The position numbers were made by a program, and so were the translations under genes. The notes under the pieces are model-generated. The model was not told where the DNA came from. It did no database searches and saw nothing but the letters and a program-made list of their open reading frames with translations. From the NCBI RefSeq assembly GCF_036663835.1, contig NZ_JAXOJT010000001.1, positions 1,612,001 to 1,676,000 on the forward strand: a stretch of DNA of 64,000 nucleotides, in the 5' to 3' direction. Shown here piece after piece: positions 26,881-35,591 of the stretch (positions within the stretch are counted from its first letter, which is position 1; each line of letters starts with the position of its first letter). Source of the DNA: Sphingomonas sp. LT1P40 (GTDB lineage Bacteria > Pseudomonadota > Alphaproteobacteria > Sphingomonadales > Sphingomonadaceae).

Positions 26881-28254
26881 TCAGAACCGCTGCTCGGCGT
26901 ACATGCGGCAGACATCGTCCTTCCACTCGCCGCGATAGCGCTCCAGCAGCAACTCCGCCGGCACCTTCCCCGTCCGCACGATCTCACGCAGCGGATCGAG
27001 GAAGCCGCTCTCATTGTCCCCGGCCGAATTGAGCCGCGCCCGCGCACTCAATCCCCTGCCCGCAATGTCGATCACCTGCCGCGCGATATCGCGCAGCTTG
27101 CCACCGCCCGGCAACGGCGCATCGAGGCCCAGCTTCGGCACCGAATCCCGCAATAACTGCCGCCCGGCCATGTCCCAGTCTTTGACCAGATCCCACGCTG
27201 CATCCAGCGCGCCCTGGTTATACAATAGCCCGACCCACAATGCGGGCAACGCACAAATCCGGTTCCACGGCCCGCCATCCGCGCCGCGCATCTCCAGAAA
27301 CGTCTTCAGCCGCACTTCTGGGAATGCGGTCGACAGATGATCCGCCCAATCGTCCATCGTCGGCTTTTCGCCCGGCAGAACGGACAACTCACCCTTCAGG
27401 AAATCGCGGAAATCGAGGCCAGCGGCGTCGATATATTTGCCGTCGCGATAAACGAAATACATTGGCACGTTCAGCGCGTAATCGGCGTAACGCTCATAGC
27501 CAAAGCCATTCTCGAACACGAACGGCAGAATCCCCGTGCGGTGCGGATCGGTGTCGGACCAGATATGGCTGCGATAGCTCAGAAATCCGTTGGGCTTCTT
27601 CTCGGTGAACGGCGAATTGGCGAACAACGCCGTCGCCAGCGGTTGCAGCGCCAGCCCAACGCGGAACTTCTGCACCATGTCGGCTTCGGACGAGTAATCG
27701 AGGTTCACCTGAATCGTGCAGGTGCGCAGCATCATGTCGAGGCCCATGCTGCCGACGCGCGGCATGTGGTTCAGCATGATCGCGTACCGCCCCTTGGGCA
27801 TGATCGGCAGGTCGTCGCGCGCCTTGTCCGGCCACATGCCCAGCCCCAGGAATCCAATGCCGAGCTTCTCGCCGACCGCCTTCACCTGCTCCAGATGCCG
27901 CCCGGTCTCGGCACAGGTCTGGTGCAGATTTTCCAGCGGCGCGCCCGACAGTTCAAGCTGTCCGGCGGGTTCCAGGCTGACATTGCCGTCCGGCCCGGCC
28001 AGCGCAATGACCTTCCCGCCCTCCTCGATCGGCGTCCAGCCGAACTGGGTCAGTTCGGCCAGCAACTCACGGATGCCGCCCGGTTCGTCATAGGACGGCG
28101 CATGCAGATCCTTTGTCGAATAGACGAATTTCTCATGCTCGGTGCCGATCCGCCAGCGCTCGGCGGGCTTCTCGCCCCCGGCGAAATAATCGAGCAGCTG
28201 CTGACGGCTCTCGATAACGGGGGTGGGGGTGGCGGAGGCCGTTTTCGTGCTCAT
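26881..28254 (-). CDS. gshA: Glutamate-cysteine ligase (alphaproteobacterial/plant type)
   Basis: A 457-residue enzyme making gamma-glutamylcysteine, the first step of glutathione synthesis. Typical family sequences: WRIGTEHEKF near residue 34, GNVSLEPAGQLELSGAP, MLNHMPRVGSMGLDMMLRT, QVNLDYSSE and LPALWVGLLYNQ. The length and these motifs place it with the GCL type shared by plants and alphaproteobacteria, distinct from E. coli GshA. Glutathione would also serve the GST at 13.2 kb. 69 bases downstream of rsmE on the same strand. Confidence 0.95.
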   Translation of the reverse strand: MSTKTASATPTPVIESRQQLLDYFAGGEKPAERWRIGTEHEKFVYSTKDLHAPSYDEPGGIRELLAELTQFGWTPIEEGGKVIALAGPDGNVSLEPAGQLELSGAPLENLHQTCAETGRHLEQVKAVGEKLGIGFLGLGMWPDKARDDLPIMPKGRYAIMLNHMPRVGSMGLDMMLRTCTIQVNLDYSSEADMVQKFRVGLALQPLATALFANSPFTEKKPNGFLSYRSHIWSDTDPHRTGILPFVFENGFGYERYADYALNVPMYFVYRDGKYIDAAGLDFRDFLKGELSVLPGEKPTMDDWADHLSTAFPEVRLKTFLEMRGADGGPWNRICALPALWVGLLYNQGALDAAWDLVKDWDMAGRQLLRDSVPKLGLDAPLPGGGKLRDIARQVIDIAGRGLSARARLNSAGDNESGFLDPLREIVRTGKVPAELLLERYRGEWKDDVCRMYAEQRF

Positions 28255-28323
28255 TTCGCGCCTTTACGCCCGAGAATTAAACCGCGCCAGCGGATATGGA
28301 AACGCCGGGGAAATGGTGAAAAA

Positions 28324-29067
28324 TCACCAGTCCCCCGCCGCCGCCATCCACAACGTAACCGCCGCTGCCGCCGCCGTCTCCGCCCGCAGGATGCGCGGCC
28401 CCAGCGATATCCCGACTGCCCCCGGCACCGCCCGGATCGCATCGCGCTCATCGGCATCGAATCCTCCCTCCGGCCCCACCAATATCGCGCCCGGCCCACG
28501 GTGCGCAGTCATCGCCTCCAGCGCGGGCGCTCCGCCCGTCTCGTCCGCGAAAAACAACGCCCGCCCCTCGGGCCAGTCGCGCAGCAACGCCACCAGCTTC
28601 ACCGGCTCGGCCAGCTCCGGCACCGCCGTCCGCCCGCATTGCTCCGACGCCTCGATCATGTGGCTACGCAGCCGCTCGCCGTTCAGCCGGTCCACCATTG
28701 TCCGCCGCGTCAGCACCGGCGCCAACCGCGCGACACCCAGTTCGCAGGCCTTTTCCGCGACCCAGTCCACCCGCCCCTTCTTGATCGGCGCGGCGCACAG
28801 CCACAAATCCGGCACCGCCTCGCGCTCCCGCAGCCGCTCGCGCACCTCCAGCGTCACGTCGCGCTTGCGCACATCGACCGCCACCGCCAGCCACTCGCCG
28901 GTCGCATCGTCGAACAGCTTCACCGGGTCGCCCGCCTTCAGCCGCATGACCGTCGCCAGATAATGGCCCTGCGGCCCGTCGATCCGCCGCATTTCGCCAG
29001 CCGCCAGCGCGGGTTCGACAAACAGCCGCGGCGTCGATTGCGGCGGCCAGGCGGGCGTGGCGATCAT
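28324..29067 (-). CDS. rsmE: 16S rRNA (uracil-1498-N3)-methyltransferase
   Basis: A 247-residue SPOUT methyltransferase that methylates U1498 of 16S rRNA. An N-terminal PUA-like domain (RLFVEPALAAGEMRR) precedes the knotted C-terminal domain with SAM-binding loops ILVGPEGGFDADE and SLGPRILRAETAAAAA. The central KKGRVDWVAEKACELG segment is also conserved. The start codon overlaps the stop of the oxidoreductase gene by four bases, implying coupling. Confidence 0.95.
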   Translation of the reverse strand: MIATPAWPPQSTPRLFVEPALAAGEMRRIDGPQGHYLATVMRLKAGDPVKLFDDATGEWLAVAVDVRKRDVTLEVRERLREREAVPDLWLCAAPIKKGRVDWVAEKACELGVARLAPVLTRRTMVDRLNGERLRSHMIEASEQCGRTAVPELAEPVKLVALLRDWPEGRALFFADETGGAPALEAMTAHRGPGAILVGPEGGFDADERDAIRAVPGAVGISLGPRILRAETAAAAAVTLWMAAAGDW

Positions 29068-30122
29068 GTGCGTGACTCCGCATAGGCGACCCGCTCGGCC
29101 GCGCTCAGCGCCAGTTCGACCCGCGCCCCCGTCCGCGACGATCGCTCGCCGGCCTCAATTACCGCCATTACCGCCAGCGCCTCGACCCCGGGCACCGGGT
29201 TAGCGCCAACGCCCGAAATCGCATTGCGAATACCGGCATAATATCGCGTCTGATCGCCGCGCGCCGCCGCCAGCGTCCGCGAACCCGCACCATCGAATAC
29301 CGTTACCGGATCGTCGCCGCGCCCCCACTCCGCGCTTCCGGGCGCAACGCCCGCGATTAATTGCGCCTCCTGCTGATCCAGCCACGCCTTCACCAACGAA
29401 CCGCCAATCCCATGCACCGTGAACCGTGCCGTCCCGCCCGCCACCAGCATCGACCCGCACAGCATCACCCGCATCGGCCCATAACCCAGCACGACCTGCA
29501 CCCAGTCGTCCGCCCCGCCACCGCGCTGAATCGCGATATCGCCGCTGACCCAATCGGGTAGCCCGAACAAACACAGAGCCTGATCCGCCAGATGCGGCCC
29601 CAGATCGAACCAGATGCCGCTCCCCGGCCCCGCCTTCTCCCGCCAGCGATCCCGCACCTCGGGCCGGAACCGGTCGAAATGCGATACGAACTGCGTCACC
29701 CGCCCGACAACGCCGTCCTCAATCGCCGCCTTCACCGACAGGAAATCGCTGTCCCAACGCCGGTTGTGAAACACGCTCAGTAAGCGCCCCGCCGTCTCCG
29801 CCTGTGCGATCAGCCCGCGCGCCTCGTCCAGCGTCACCGTGAACGGCTTGTCGACCACCACATGCTTCCCGGCCGCCAGTGCCGTTGAAGCAATCGGTGC
29901 ATGGCTGTCGTTGGGCGAGGCCACCACGACCAGATCGACATCGTGCCGCGCTACCAGTGCAAAGGGATCGGCCTCGACCGCGACACCGGGCAGCACGCCA
30001 TGCACGCGGGCCGCATCGCTCGACGAGACCGCAACAATCTCCATCCCTTCGACCGCGCCGATCAACGGCGCGTGAAAGGTCTGCGAAGCGAACCCGAAAC
30101 CGACCAGGCCGACGCGAACCAT
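29064..30122 (-). CDS. Gfo/Idh/MocA family oxidoreductase
   Basis: A 352-residue NAD(P)-dependent oxidoreductase. N-terminal Rossmann motif GLVGFGFASQTFHAPLI, then the EKP-like catalytic segment as VVDKPFTVT, and the C-terminal alpha/beta domain with GSGIWFDLGPHLADQAL, whose histidine is the usual catalytic one. The FASQTFHAP pattern resembles the YdgJ/YvaA-type sugar or inositol dehydrogenase subgroup. Substrate unknown. Start chosen at ATG 30122; five further in-frame codons are possible. Overlaps rsmE by four bases. Confidence 0.9.
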   Translation of the reverse strand: MVRVGLVGFGFASQTFHAPLIGAVEGMEIVAVSSSDAARVHGVLPGVAVEADPFALVARHDVDLVVVASPNDSHAPIASTALAAGKHVVVDKPFTVTLDEARGLIAQAETAGRLLSVFHNRRWDSDFLSVKAAIEDGVVGRVTQFVSHFDRFRPEVRDRWREKAGPGSGIWFDLGPHLADQALCLFGLPDWVSGDIAIQRGGGADDWVQVVLGYGPMRVMLCGSMLVAGGTARFTVHGIGGSLVKAWLDQQEAQLIAGVAPGSAEWGRGDDPVTVFDGAGSRTLAAARGDQTRYYAGIRNAISGVGANPVPGVEALAVMAVIEAGERSSRTGARVELALSAAERVAYAESRT

Positions 30123-30214
30123 GCGAACTCCCAACAAAACACTGTCCTACAAGGGTCCGGCTGTGGCAGCAGGAGTCGATGACGTCACCCGCTCTTTCCT
30201 CGCTGTCACCCTCC

Positions 30215-30249
30215 CGCATGACAAGCGTCAAATGCGTCAAGTCTGTCAA
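30215..30249 (+). promoter_or_regulatory. Bipartite GTCAA motif upstream of ubiA
   Basis: CGCATGACAA, a 10-base spacer, then CGTCAAGTCTGTCAA, ending 20 bases before the ubiA ATG. Within it GTCAA recurs with a 9-base period (GCGTCAAAT, GCGTCAAGT, CTGTCAACG). An almost identical element lies upstream of ruvA in this window. Probably a promoter or regulator site; the factor is unknown. Confidence 0.55.
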
Positions 30250-30269
30250 CGACGCTCGCCACCGCGCCT

Positions 30270-31187
30270 ATGTTTGACGCCGCCGAAATCGTCCCGGATA
30301 CCGAGCATCGCGGGTTAGTCGGCCTGCTTCCCCGCGCCGCCCGCCCTTTCGCGTTGCTCGCCCGCTTCGATCGGCCGATCGGGTGGTGGCTGTTGTTCTG
30401 GCCGGGGGCGTGGGCAATCGCCCTTGCTGGCGGCGCGGTCGATCGCTGGGACATGATCCTGTGGTTCCTGCTCGGCGCCATCGCGATGCGCGGCGCGGGT
30501 TGCGTGTACAACGACATCGTCGACCGCGATCTCGACCGGCAGGTCGCCCGCACTCGCAGCCGCCCGCTCGCCAGCGGCGCGGTCAGTCTGAAGGCGGCGT
30601 GGATCTGGCTGGTATCGCTGTGCCTGATCGGCCTGATCGTGCTGCTGCAACTCAACCCGTTCGCCGCGGTCATCGCCCTCGCCAGCCTCGTGCTGGTTGC
30701 CGCCTACCCTTTCATGAAGCGGATCACCTGGTGGCCACAGGCATGGCTGGGCCTCGTCTTCTCCTGGGCCGCACTTGTTGGCGGAGCGGCAGTTACCAAC
30801 TACCTGCCCGCGCCCGTGATCATGCTCTACCTCGGCTCGATATTCTGGGTGATCGGCTATGATACCATCTACGCGCTGCAGGATGTCGAGGACGACGCAT
30901 TGGTAGGCGTGAGATCCTCAGCGCGACGACTGGGAGCTAATTTGCGTGTGGGTGTGGCCGCCTGCTACATGATCGCGCTGGCAATGTGGTGCGTCGCCTT
31001 CTGGGGAATGCGCCCCGACCTGCTGGCACTCGCCGCACTGATCCCGATGGCGCTCCATCTCGCCTGGCAGGTCGTCACGCTGGCCCCCGCCGACGGTTCC
31101 AACGCCCTCCACCGCTTTCGCTCCAACCGTAACGCGGGGTTTCTCATGTTCGCCGCCTGCTTCGTCGTGGGGACAACGGCCTTTTGA
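30270..31187 (+). CDS. ubiA: 4-hydroxybenzoate polyprenyltransferase
   Basis: A 305-residue integral membrane prenyltransferase of ubiquinone synthesis that attaches the polyprenyl tail to 4-hydroxybenzoate. The two metal/diphosphate-binding motifs are present: NDIVDRDLDRQ (NDxxDxxxD) at about residue 77 and YALQDVEDD (DxxxD-type) around residue 200, within eight or nine hydrophobic segments. The conserved RPIGWWLLFWPG segment lies just after the N-terminus. Transcribed divergently from the oxidoreductase, with a repeat-rich 147-base gap. Confidence 0.96.
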   Translation: MFDAAEIVPDTEHRGLVGLLPRAARPFALLARFDRPIGWWLLFWPGAWAIALAGGAVDRWDMILWFLLGAIAMRGAGCVYNDIVDRDLDRQVARTRSRPLASGAVSLKAAWIWLVSLCLIGLIVLLQLNPFAAVIALASLVLVAAYPFMKRITWWPQAWLGLVFSWAALVGGAAVTNYLPAPVIMLYLGSIFWVIGYDTIYALQDVEDDALVGVRSSARRLGANLRVGVAACYMIALAMWCVAFWGMRPDLLALAALIPMALHLAWQVVTLAPADGSNALHRFRSNRNAGFLMFAACFVVGTTAF

Positions 31188-31218
31188 CCTTCGACCCCGC
31201 AATACTTAGATCGCCGTC

Positions 31219-32565
31219 ATGCTGACCCCCGATCAGGCGCGCGACCGCGTCACCGATGCTATCGCCCGCGCCGTCAAGGCCGGTGCCGACGCCGCCGACG
31301 CCGTGTTTTCCGGTGGCGAATCGCTGTCCGTCTCTGTCCGCCTTGGCGCATTGGAGGATGTCGATCGCGCGGAGAGCGGAGAACTCGGCCTGCGCGTCTT
31401 CACCGGCAAGCGTTCGGCCAGCGTCTCCACCACCGACCTCACCCCGGCCGCGCTCGACATTCTCGCCGAACGCGCCGTCGCGATGGCACGCGAAGCCCCC
31501 GAGGACGAATGGGCCGGCCTCGCGCCCGCCGACCGCCTGCTCCATGGCGACGTCCCGCACCTCGATCTGGACGATGGGCAACTCGGCGACCCAATTTCGC
31601 TGAAGGCCCGCGCCCTCGCCGCCGAAGATGCCGCCCGCGCCGTCCCCGGCGTCACCAACAGCGAGGGCGGCGGTGCGGGGGCCAGCCGCAGCATCTGGGC
31701 GCTCGCCACCAGTCACGGCTTCGCCGGAGCCTATGCCGTCACCAGCCACAGTGTCTCTGCCAGCGTGCTGGCGGGCGACACCGGCGCGATGGAGCGCGAT
31801 TATGCCCATCACAACGCGCGCCACGCCCGCCACCTCGAAACACCCGAAGAAGTCGGCCAACGTGCAGGCGAGCGCGCCGTTGCCCGCCTGAATCCCGGCC
31901 GCGTCAAAAGCGGCCCGATGCCGGTCGTGCTCGACCCGCGCGTCGGATCCGGCATTCTCGGCCACCTCAGCGGCGCGATTTCGGGCAGTGCGATCACGCG
32001 GAAGACGAGCTTCCTGCTCGACGCGATGGGCACGCAGATTTTCGCCCCCGGCATCTCCGTCCGCGACGATCCCCACCGCCCGCACGGCCTGCGCTCGCGC
32101 CCGTTCGACGGCGAAGGCCTGCCCGTCTCGCCATGCGCATTGATTGAGGACGGGTTCCTCGAAACCTGGCTCCTCGACAGTGCATCTGCGCGGCAACTCG
32201 GGCTGGAGCCGACCGGCCATGCCAGTCGTGGCATCGGCGGCGCGCCCGGCGTCGGCCCCAGCAATTTATTCATGGAAAACGGCAAGCTGCCGGTCGAAAC
32301 GCTGATCGCGGATATCGAATATGGCGTCCATATCACTGAATTGATTGGTCAGGGCGTCAATTTAGTCACCGGCGACTACAGCCGGGGCGCAGCTGGCTTC
32401 CTGATCGAAAAGGGCGAGATCACCGGCCCGGTGTCGGAATTTACGGTCGCTGGAACGCTCCAGTCGATGTTCCGCGAACTAACCCCCGCGAATGATCTCG
32501 AATTCCGCCACGGCATCAACGTGCCGACGCTGCGGATCGACGGGATGACGATCGCCAGTGGCTGA
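31219..32565 (+). CDS. pmbA: TldE/PmbA family metalloprotease subunit
   Basis: A 448-residue TldD/PmbA (TldE) protein. With TldD it forms a heterodimeric protease acting on unfolded peptides, including CcdA and microcin precursors in E. coli. The PmbA half lacks the HExxxH of TldD, and none is seen here, which supports TldE. Recognisable stretches: the FSGGESLSVSVRLG N-terminal strand, SHSVSASVLAG, and the C-terminal GVNLVTGDYSRGAAGFLIEK. TldD is not in the window. The stop overlaps the cysQ GTG by eight bases. Confidence 0.93.
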   Translation: MLTPDQARDRVTDAIARAVKAGADAADAVFSGGESLSVSVRLGALEDVDRAESGELGLRVFTGKRSASVSTTDLTPAALDILAERAVAMAREAPEDEWAGLAPADRLLHGDVPHLDLDDGQLGDPISLKARALAAEDAARAVPGVTNSEGGGAGASRSIWALATSHGFAGAYAVTSHSVSASVLAGDTGAMERDYAHHNARHARHLETPEEVGQRAGERAVARLNPGRVKSGPMPVVLDPRVGSGILGHLSGAISGSAITRKTSFLLDAMGTQIFAPGISVRDDPHRPHGLRSRPFDGEGLPVSPCALIEDGFLETWLLDSASARQLGLEPTGHASRGIGGAPGVGPSNLFMENGKLPVETLIADIEYGVHITELIGQGVNLVTGDYSRGAAGFLIEKGEITGPVSEFTVAGTLQSMFRELTPANDLEFRHGINVPTLRIDGMTIASG

Positions 32566-33340
32566 TACCCTCGCCCGCGCCGTCAGCGAAATCGCTGCCG
32601 AGGCGGGGCGGCTGGCGCTCGCGCGATACGGAACCGACGTGCAGAAATGGGAAAAGTCACCCGACAATTTCGTGTGTGAAGTCGATCTGGCGGTCGATGA
32701 ACTTCTCCGCACCCGCCTCTCGGCATTACTCCCCGAAGCCGGCTGGCTGTCGGAGGAAACCGCCGACGACCTATCCCGCCTCTCCGCCCCGCGCGTATGG
32801 GTAGTCGATCCGATCGACGGCACCCGCGATTACCTGCGCAAACGACCCGGCTGGGCCGTTTCTATCGCTTTGGTGGAAAAGGGTCAGCCGATCATTGGTG
32901 TCCTCGACGCACCGGTCCGGGAAGAACATTGGATCGCCGCGACCGGGCTAGGCGCAACCCGGAACGGCGTCCCCATCGCCGCGTCCGACCGAACCGTCCT
33001 GTCCGGTGCCCGCGTCCCCGCTGACGATCTGCCGAAAGTGGACCGCGACCTGTCAATGGTCGACAAACCCAATTCGATCGCGCTGCGCATGGCGATGGTC
33101 GCCGCAGGCGACGCCGATCTGCTCGCCACCTTCCGCTGGGGCAATGACTGGGACATCGCCGCCTCCACCCTGATTGCGCGCGAGGCGGGCGCAACGATCA
33201 CCGATGCGTTGGGCAAGAAACTGCGCTTCAACACCCCGCGTGGCGAGAGTTTCGGTGTCCTCGTCACCGCGCCGGGAATCCATCAGGCCGCTGCCGAACG
33301 CCTCCGCCCTCGCGCCGTAACGGCACTGGGAAAACCCTAA
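32558..33340 (+). CDS. cysQ: 3'(2'),5'-bisphosphate nucleotidase / inositol monophosphatase family
   Basis: A 260-residue lithium-sensitive phosphatase. Metal-binding motifs: WLSEETADD (first Glu), WVVDPIDGTRDY (DPIDGT) and GNDWDIAASTLIAREAG (WDIAA). The length and motif spacing fit CysQ (PAP phosphatase of sulfate assimilation) or a close inositol/histidinol phosphatase; I favour CysQ but cannot exclude the others. GTG start, overlapping pmbA. The stop shares four bases (CTAA) with the convergent XpaC-like gene. Confidence 0.88.
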   Translation: MADTLARAVSEIAAEAGRLALARYGTDVQKWEKSPDNFVCEVDLAVDELLRTRLSALLPEAGWLSEETADDLSRLSAPRVWVVDPIDGTRDYLRKRPGWAVSIALVEKGQPIIGVLDAPVREEHWIAATGLGATRNGVPIAASDRTVLSGARVPADDLPKVDRDLSMVDKPNSIALRMAMVAAGDADLLATFRWGNDWDIAASTLIAREAGATITDALGKKLRFNTPRGESFGVLVTAPGIHQAAAERLRPRAVTALGKP

Positions 33341-34050
33341 CCTTCGATCGTGTCATCACTGCGATATTTGACCTGCAAATACCGCCCGCGCGTCGCCAGC
33401 GCGTCCAGATCGCCCTGCGCCAGCTGTGCCGACATCTGCGCGATTTCCTCGTCGATCAGGCTCAGCCCCTGCACCAGTTGCCGGTCGGGCGACTGGCCGT
33501 AACGGTCCACCGCCCGCAGTTGATCCGGCACGCGCTGATACCCCTTCACCAGCTCCGGCAATTGCTCGCCCACCAGTTTGCGCACCTCGAACGCCGCCGG
33601 TTCACCCTCATTCAGCGTTTGCAACTGCATCGCCAGCGTATCCAGCTTTACACCGATCGAATCGAGTAACGGCATCGCCGCCCCCGGCAAGCTCGGCCGC
33701 TGCCGATCCAGCCACTCTTCGGTCTGCAATGGCAGCCGCGCCAGCGGTGCTTCGCCGAACTTCTCCGGCGCGACCTCGTCGCTCGCCGGCATCAGCCCGA
33801 AGAACAGCGTGGCCGCGATCATCAGCGCCATCACGATGAGCGCGCCTCCCATACCCAGCGGCACAAACCAGCCGAGCACCAGCGCCGCGACCAGAATCAG
33901 CCCGTCCGCCGCCGCGATGCGCCCGACGCGCTTCAGGATCTCGCCCTCACGCCGTTTCTTGGCGCGTGTGCTCAATGTCGTATAGCGTTCGCGGGAGCGG
34001 TTCAGGACCTCGTCCGCTCTGGCGATCTGATGGTCAATTTCGGTCGGCAT
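33337..34050 (-). CDS. XpaC-like inner-membrane protein paired with telA
   Basis: A 237-residue protein. A charged N-terminal helix is followed by two transmembrane segments (about 45-85: LILVAALVLGWFVPLGMGGALIV...) and a cytoplasmic helical region (100-237) with coiled-coil character. Position directly after telA, nine bases away, and this architecture match the XpaC-type partners that accompany TelA in many genomes; the assignment is by context as much as sequence. Role in the TelA stress system is not established. Confidence 0.7.
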   Translation of the reverse strand: MPTEIDHQIARADEVLNRSRERYTTLSTRAKKRREGEILKRVGRIAAADGLILVAALVLGWFVPLGMGGALIVMALMIAATLFFGLMPASDEVAPEKFGEAPLARLPLQTEEWLDRQRPSLPGAAMPLLDSIGVKLDTLAMQLQTLNEGEPAAFEVRKLVGEQLPELVKGYQRVPDQLRAVDRYGQSPDRQLVQGLSLIDEEIAQMSAQLAQGDLDALATRGRYLQVKYRSDDTIEG

Positions 34051-34059
34051 CGCGGGTGC

Positions 34060-35268
34060 TTACAGCGCCTCCAGCTTGAACGTCTCGCCGCTGCCGGAAA
34101 TCTGGTTCTGCGCCGCGCCCTCGGCCCGGGCGATATAGCCCTTCGACTTCTCGACTTCGTTCGACAGCACCCCGACGGTCGTCTTCATGCTGTCGAGCGC
34201 CTTCAACTTGAACGTGTCGATCGCATCCATCGTGTCATAGATATTCTGGAACGCGCGCTGCAGCGTCTCGATCGGGATCGTGCTGGCGGCGGCCTGCTCA
34301 TGGATCATGCCGGTATTCTGCTTGAGCAGGTTGCCGGTCGAATCGATGATGTTCGCGGTCGTGGTGTTCAACGCGGTGATCTGGTCGAGCACCAGCCGCT
34401 GCGCGGTCAACGCCTGTGCCACCGTCACTGCCGTGCGTAACGCGCCGACGGTCGTGGTCGATGCGCGATCGACACCCTTCACCAGCTCGACATTGTTCTT
34501 CTTGACCAGATCCAGCGCCAGATAGCCCTGCACCGTTACCGCCATCTGCGTCAGCAGATCCTGCGTGCGCTGACGTGTGTAGAACAGCGCGGTTTCGCGG
34601 ATCGCCTTAGCCTTCGCCGGATCGCTGTGATCCAGCTCATTGGCCTTGTCCTCAAGCCGCTGATCCATCTCTTTCGAGATATAGATCATCTGCTCCAGCC
34701 GGCCCATCGCCGCCCACAGATTCTGGCGCTCCACGTCGATCGCGGCATTGTCCATCAGCAATTCGTCCTTGCCCGACTGCATCCGCTTCAGGATCGAGGC
34801 GATGTGCGTCTGGCTGGACTGATAGCTGTCGAAATAATTGCGCAGCTTGTTGCCGAACGGGATGATGCCGAACAGCTTCTTCTTCTGCATCAGGTCCCCG
34901 CGCTTGCCCGGATCGAGGTCCTCGATCGTGCGGCGCAGTTCGGCCAGGTCGGTGCCGACGCCGGCATCCTTGTCCATCGCCCGCACCGGGCGGTCGAGGA
35001 AACGGTTGGACTGTCCGGCCGCGTCGCGGATCTCCTTCGATCCCATCGCAGTGATCGCATCGACGCGCTTGCCGAATTCGGGCGAGTTCACGTCCTGCGC
35101 GACAAGATCGTCGATGAAGGTCTCGACGCGCGTCATCAATTCGGTTTTCTTGCCTTCGTCGACCGGGACCAGCCCGGACATCTTCTCCGGCGCGCGCGCC
35201 TTCAGCGGTTCCGGTGCCGTCAGCACCAGATCATCGGTCTTCTCGGCAGTCACAGTCTCGGTCGCCAT
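34060..35268 (-). CDS. telA: TelA family toxic-anion (tellurite) resistance protein
   Basis: A 402-residue, mostly helical cytosolic protein of the TelA/KlaA family, linked to resistance to tellurite and other envelope stresses. Family features: GIIPFGNKLRNYFDSYQSSQ near residue 135, the QAAASTIPIETLQRAFQNIY segment and long amphipathic helices. ATG 35268 is chosen because GGAGG is seven bases before it; the ATG two codons upstream is one base from that sequence. In other genomes TelA sits with XpaC or TerD-type genes; here only the XpaC-like partner follows. Confidence 0.93.
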   Translation of the reverse strand: MATETVTAEKTDDLVLTAPEPLKARAPEKMSGLVPVDEGKKTELMTRVETFIDDLVAQDVNSPEFGKRVDAITAMGSKEIRDAAGQSNRFLDRPVRAMDKDAGVGTDLAELRRTIEDLDPGKRGDLMQKKKLFGIIPFGNKLRNYFDSYQSSQTHIASILKRMQSGKDELLMDNAAIDVERQNLWAAMGRLEQMIYISKEMDQRLEDKANELDHSDPAKAKAIRETALFYTRQRTQDLLTQMAVTVQGYLALDLVKKNNVELVKGVDRASTTTVGALRTAVTVAQALTAQRLVLDQITALNTTTANIIDSTGNLLKQNTGMIHEQAAASTIPIETLQRAFQNIYDTMDAIDTFKLKALDSMKTTVGVLSNEVEKSKGYIARAEGAAQNQISGSGETFKLEAL

Positions 35269-35332
35269 GCCCATCCTCCAGCGCCAGATTTCGGCGGTCG
35301 CCCCATAGATGAACGGGAACCGCGTGCGCTTC

Positions 35333-35358
35333 AAGTGTATCGCCAATATAATACACTT
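35333..35358. promoter_or_regulatory. Inverted repeat upstream of telA
   Basis: AAGTGTAT (35333-35340) and ATACACTT (35351-35358) are perfect inverted half-sites around a 10-base AT-rich spacer (CGCCAATATA), 65-90 bases upstream of the telA start. This locally AT-rich pocket in GC-rich DNA is a plausible promoter with a dimeric operator for telA and its partner. Confidence 0.5.
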
Positions 35359-35438
35359 AGTTTAAGGTGCAACTGACAGCTTTTGTCGGAGGTCCCGCCG
35401 TGGCGACATGTTAATATAAGGCGGTTAGGAAAGGTGAC

Positions 35439-35591
35439 ATGGAACGCAGGCTCAGGATGATGATCGCGGGTTCGATTGCCGTGTGGGTGCCTGTCGCGTC
35501 AGCGTCGGAGGCCAGTGCGCCGGTCGTGGATTCGAGCAAACTTTATCGCCTGAAAACGTCCACGCCCGACACGCCTGGCAATGTTCGCTAG
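35439..35591 (+). CDS. Small predicted secreted peptide (50 aa)
   Basis: An open frame of 50 codons starting MERRLRMMIAGSIAVWVPVA with a typical signal peptide: two arginines, a hydrophobic core and a likely cleavage at ASA near residue 23. GGAAAGG lies about four bases before the ATG. The remaining peptide is about 27 residues. Its end overlaps the start of the following secreted-protein gene by 11 bases in a different frame, so the two may be translationally coupled; alternatively it is a leader ORF. No homolog recognised. Confidence 0.5.
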   Translation: MERRLRMMIAGSIAVWVPVASASEASAPVVDSSKLYRLKTSTPDTPGNVR

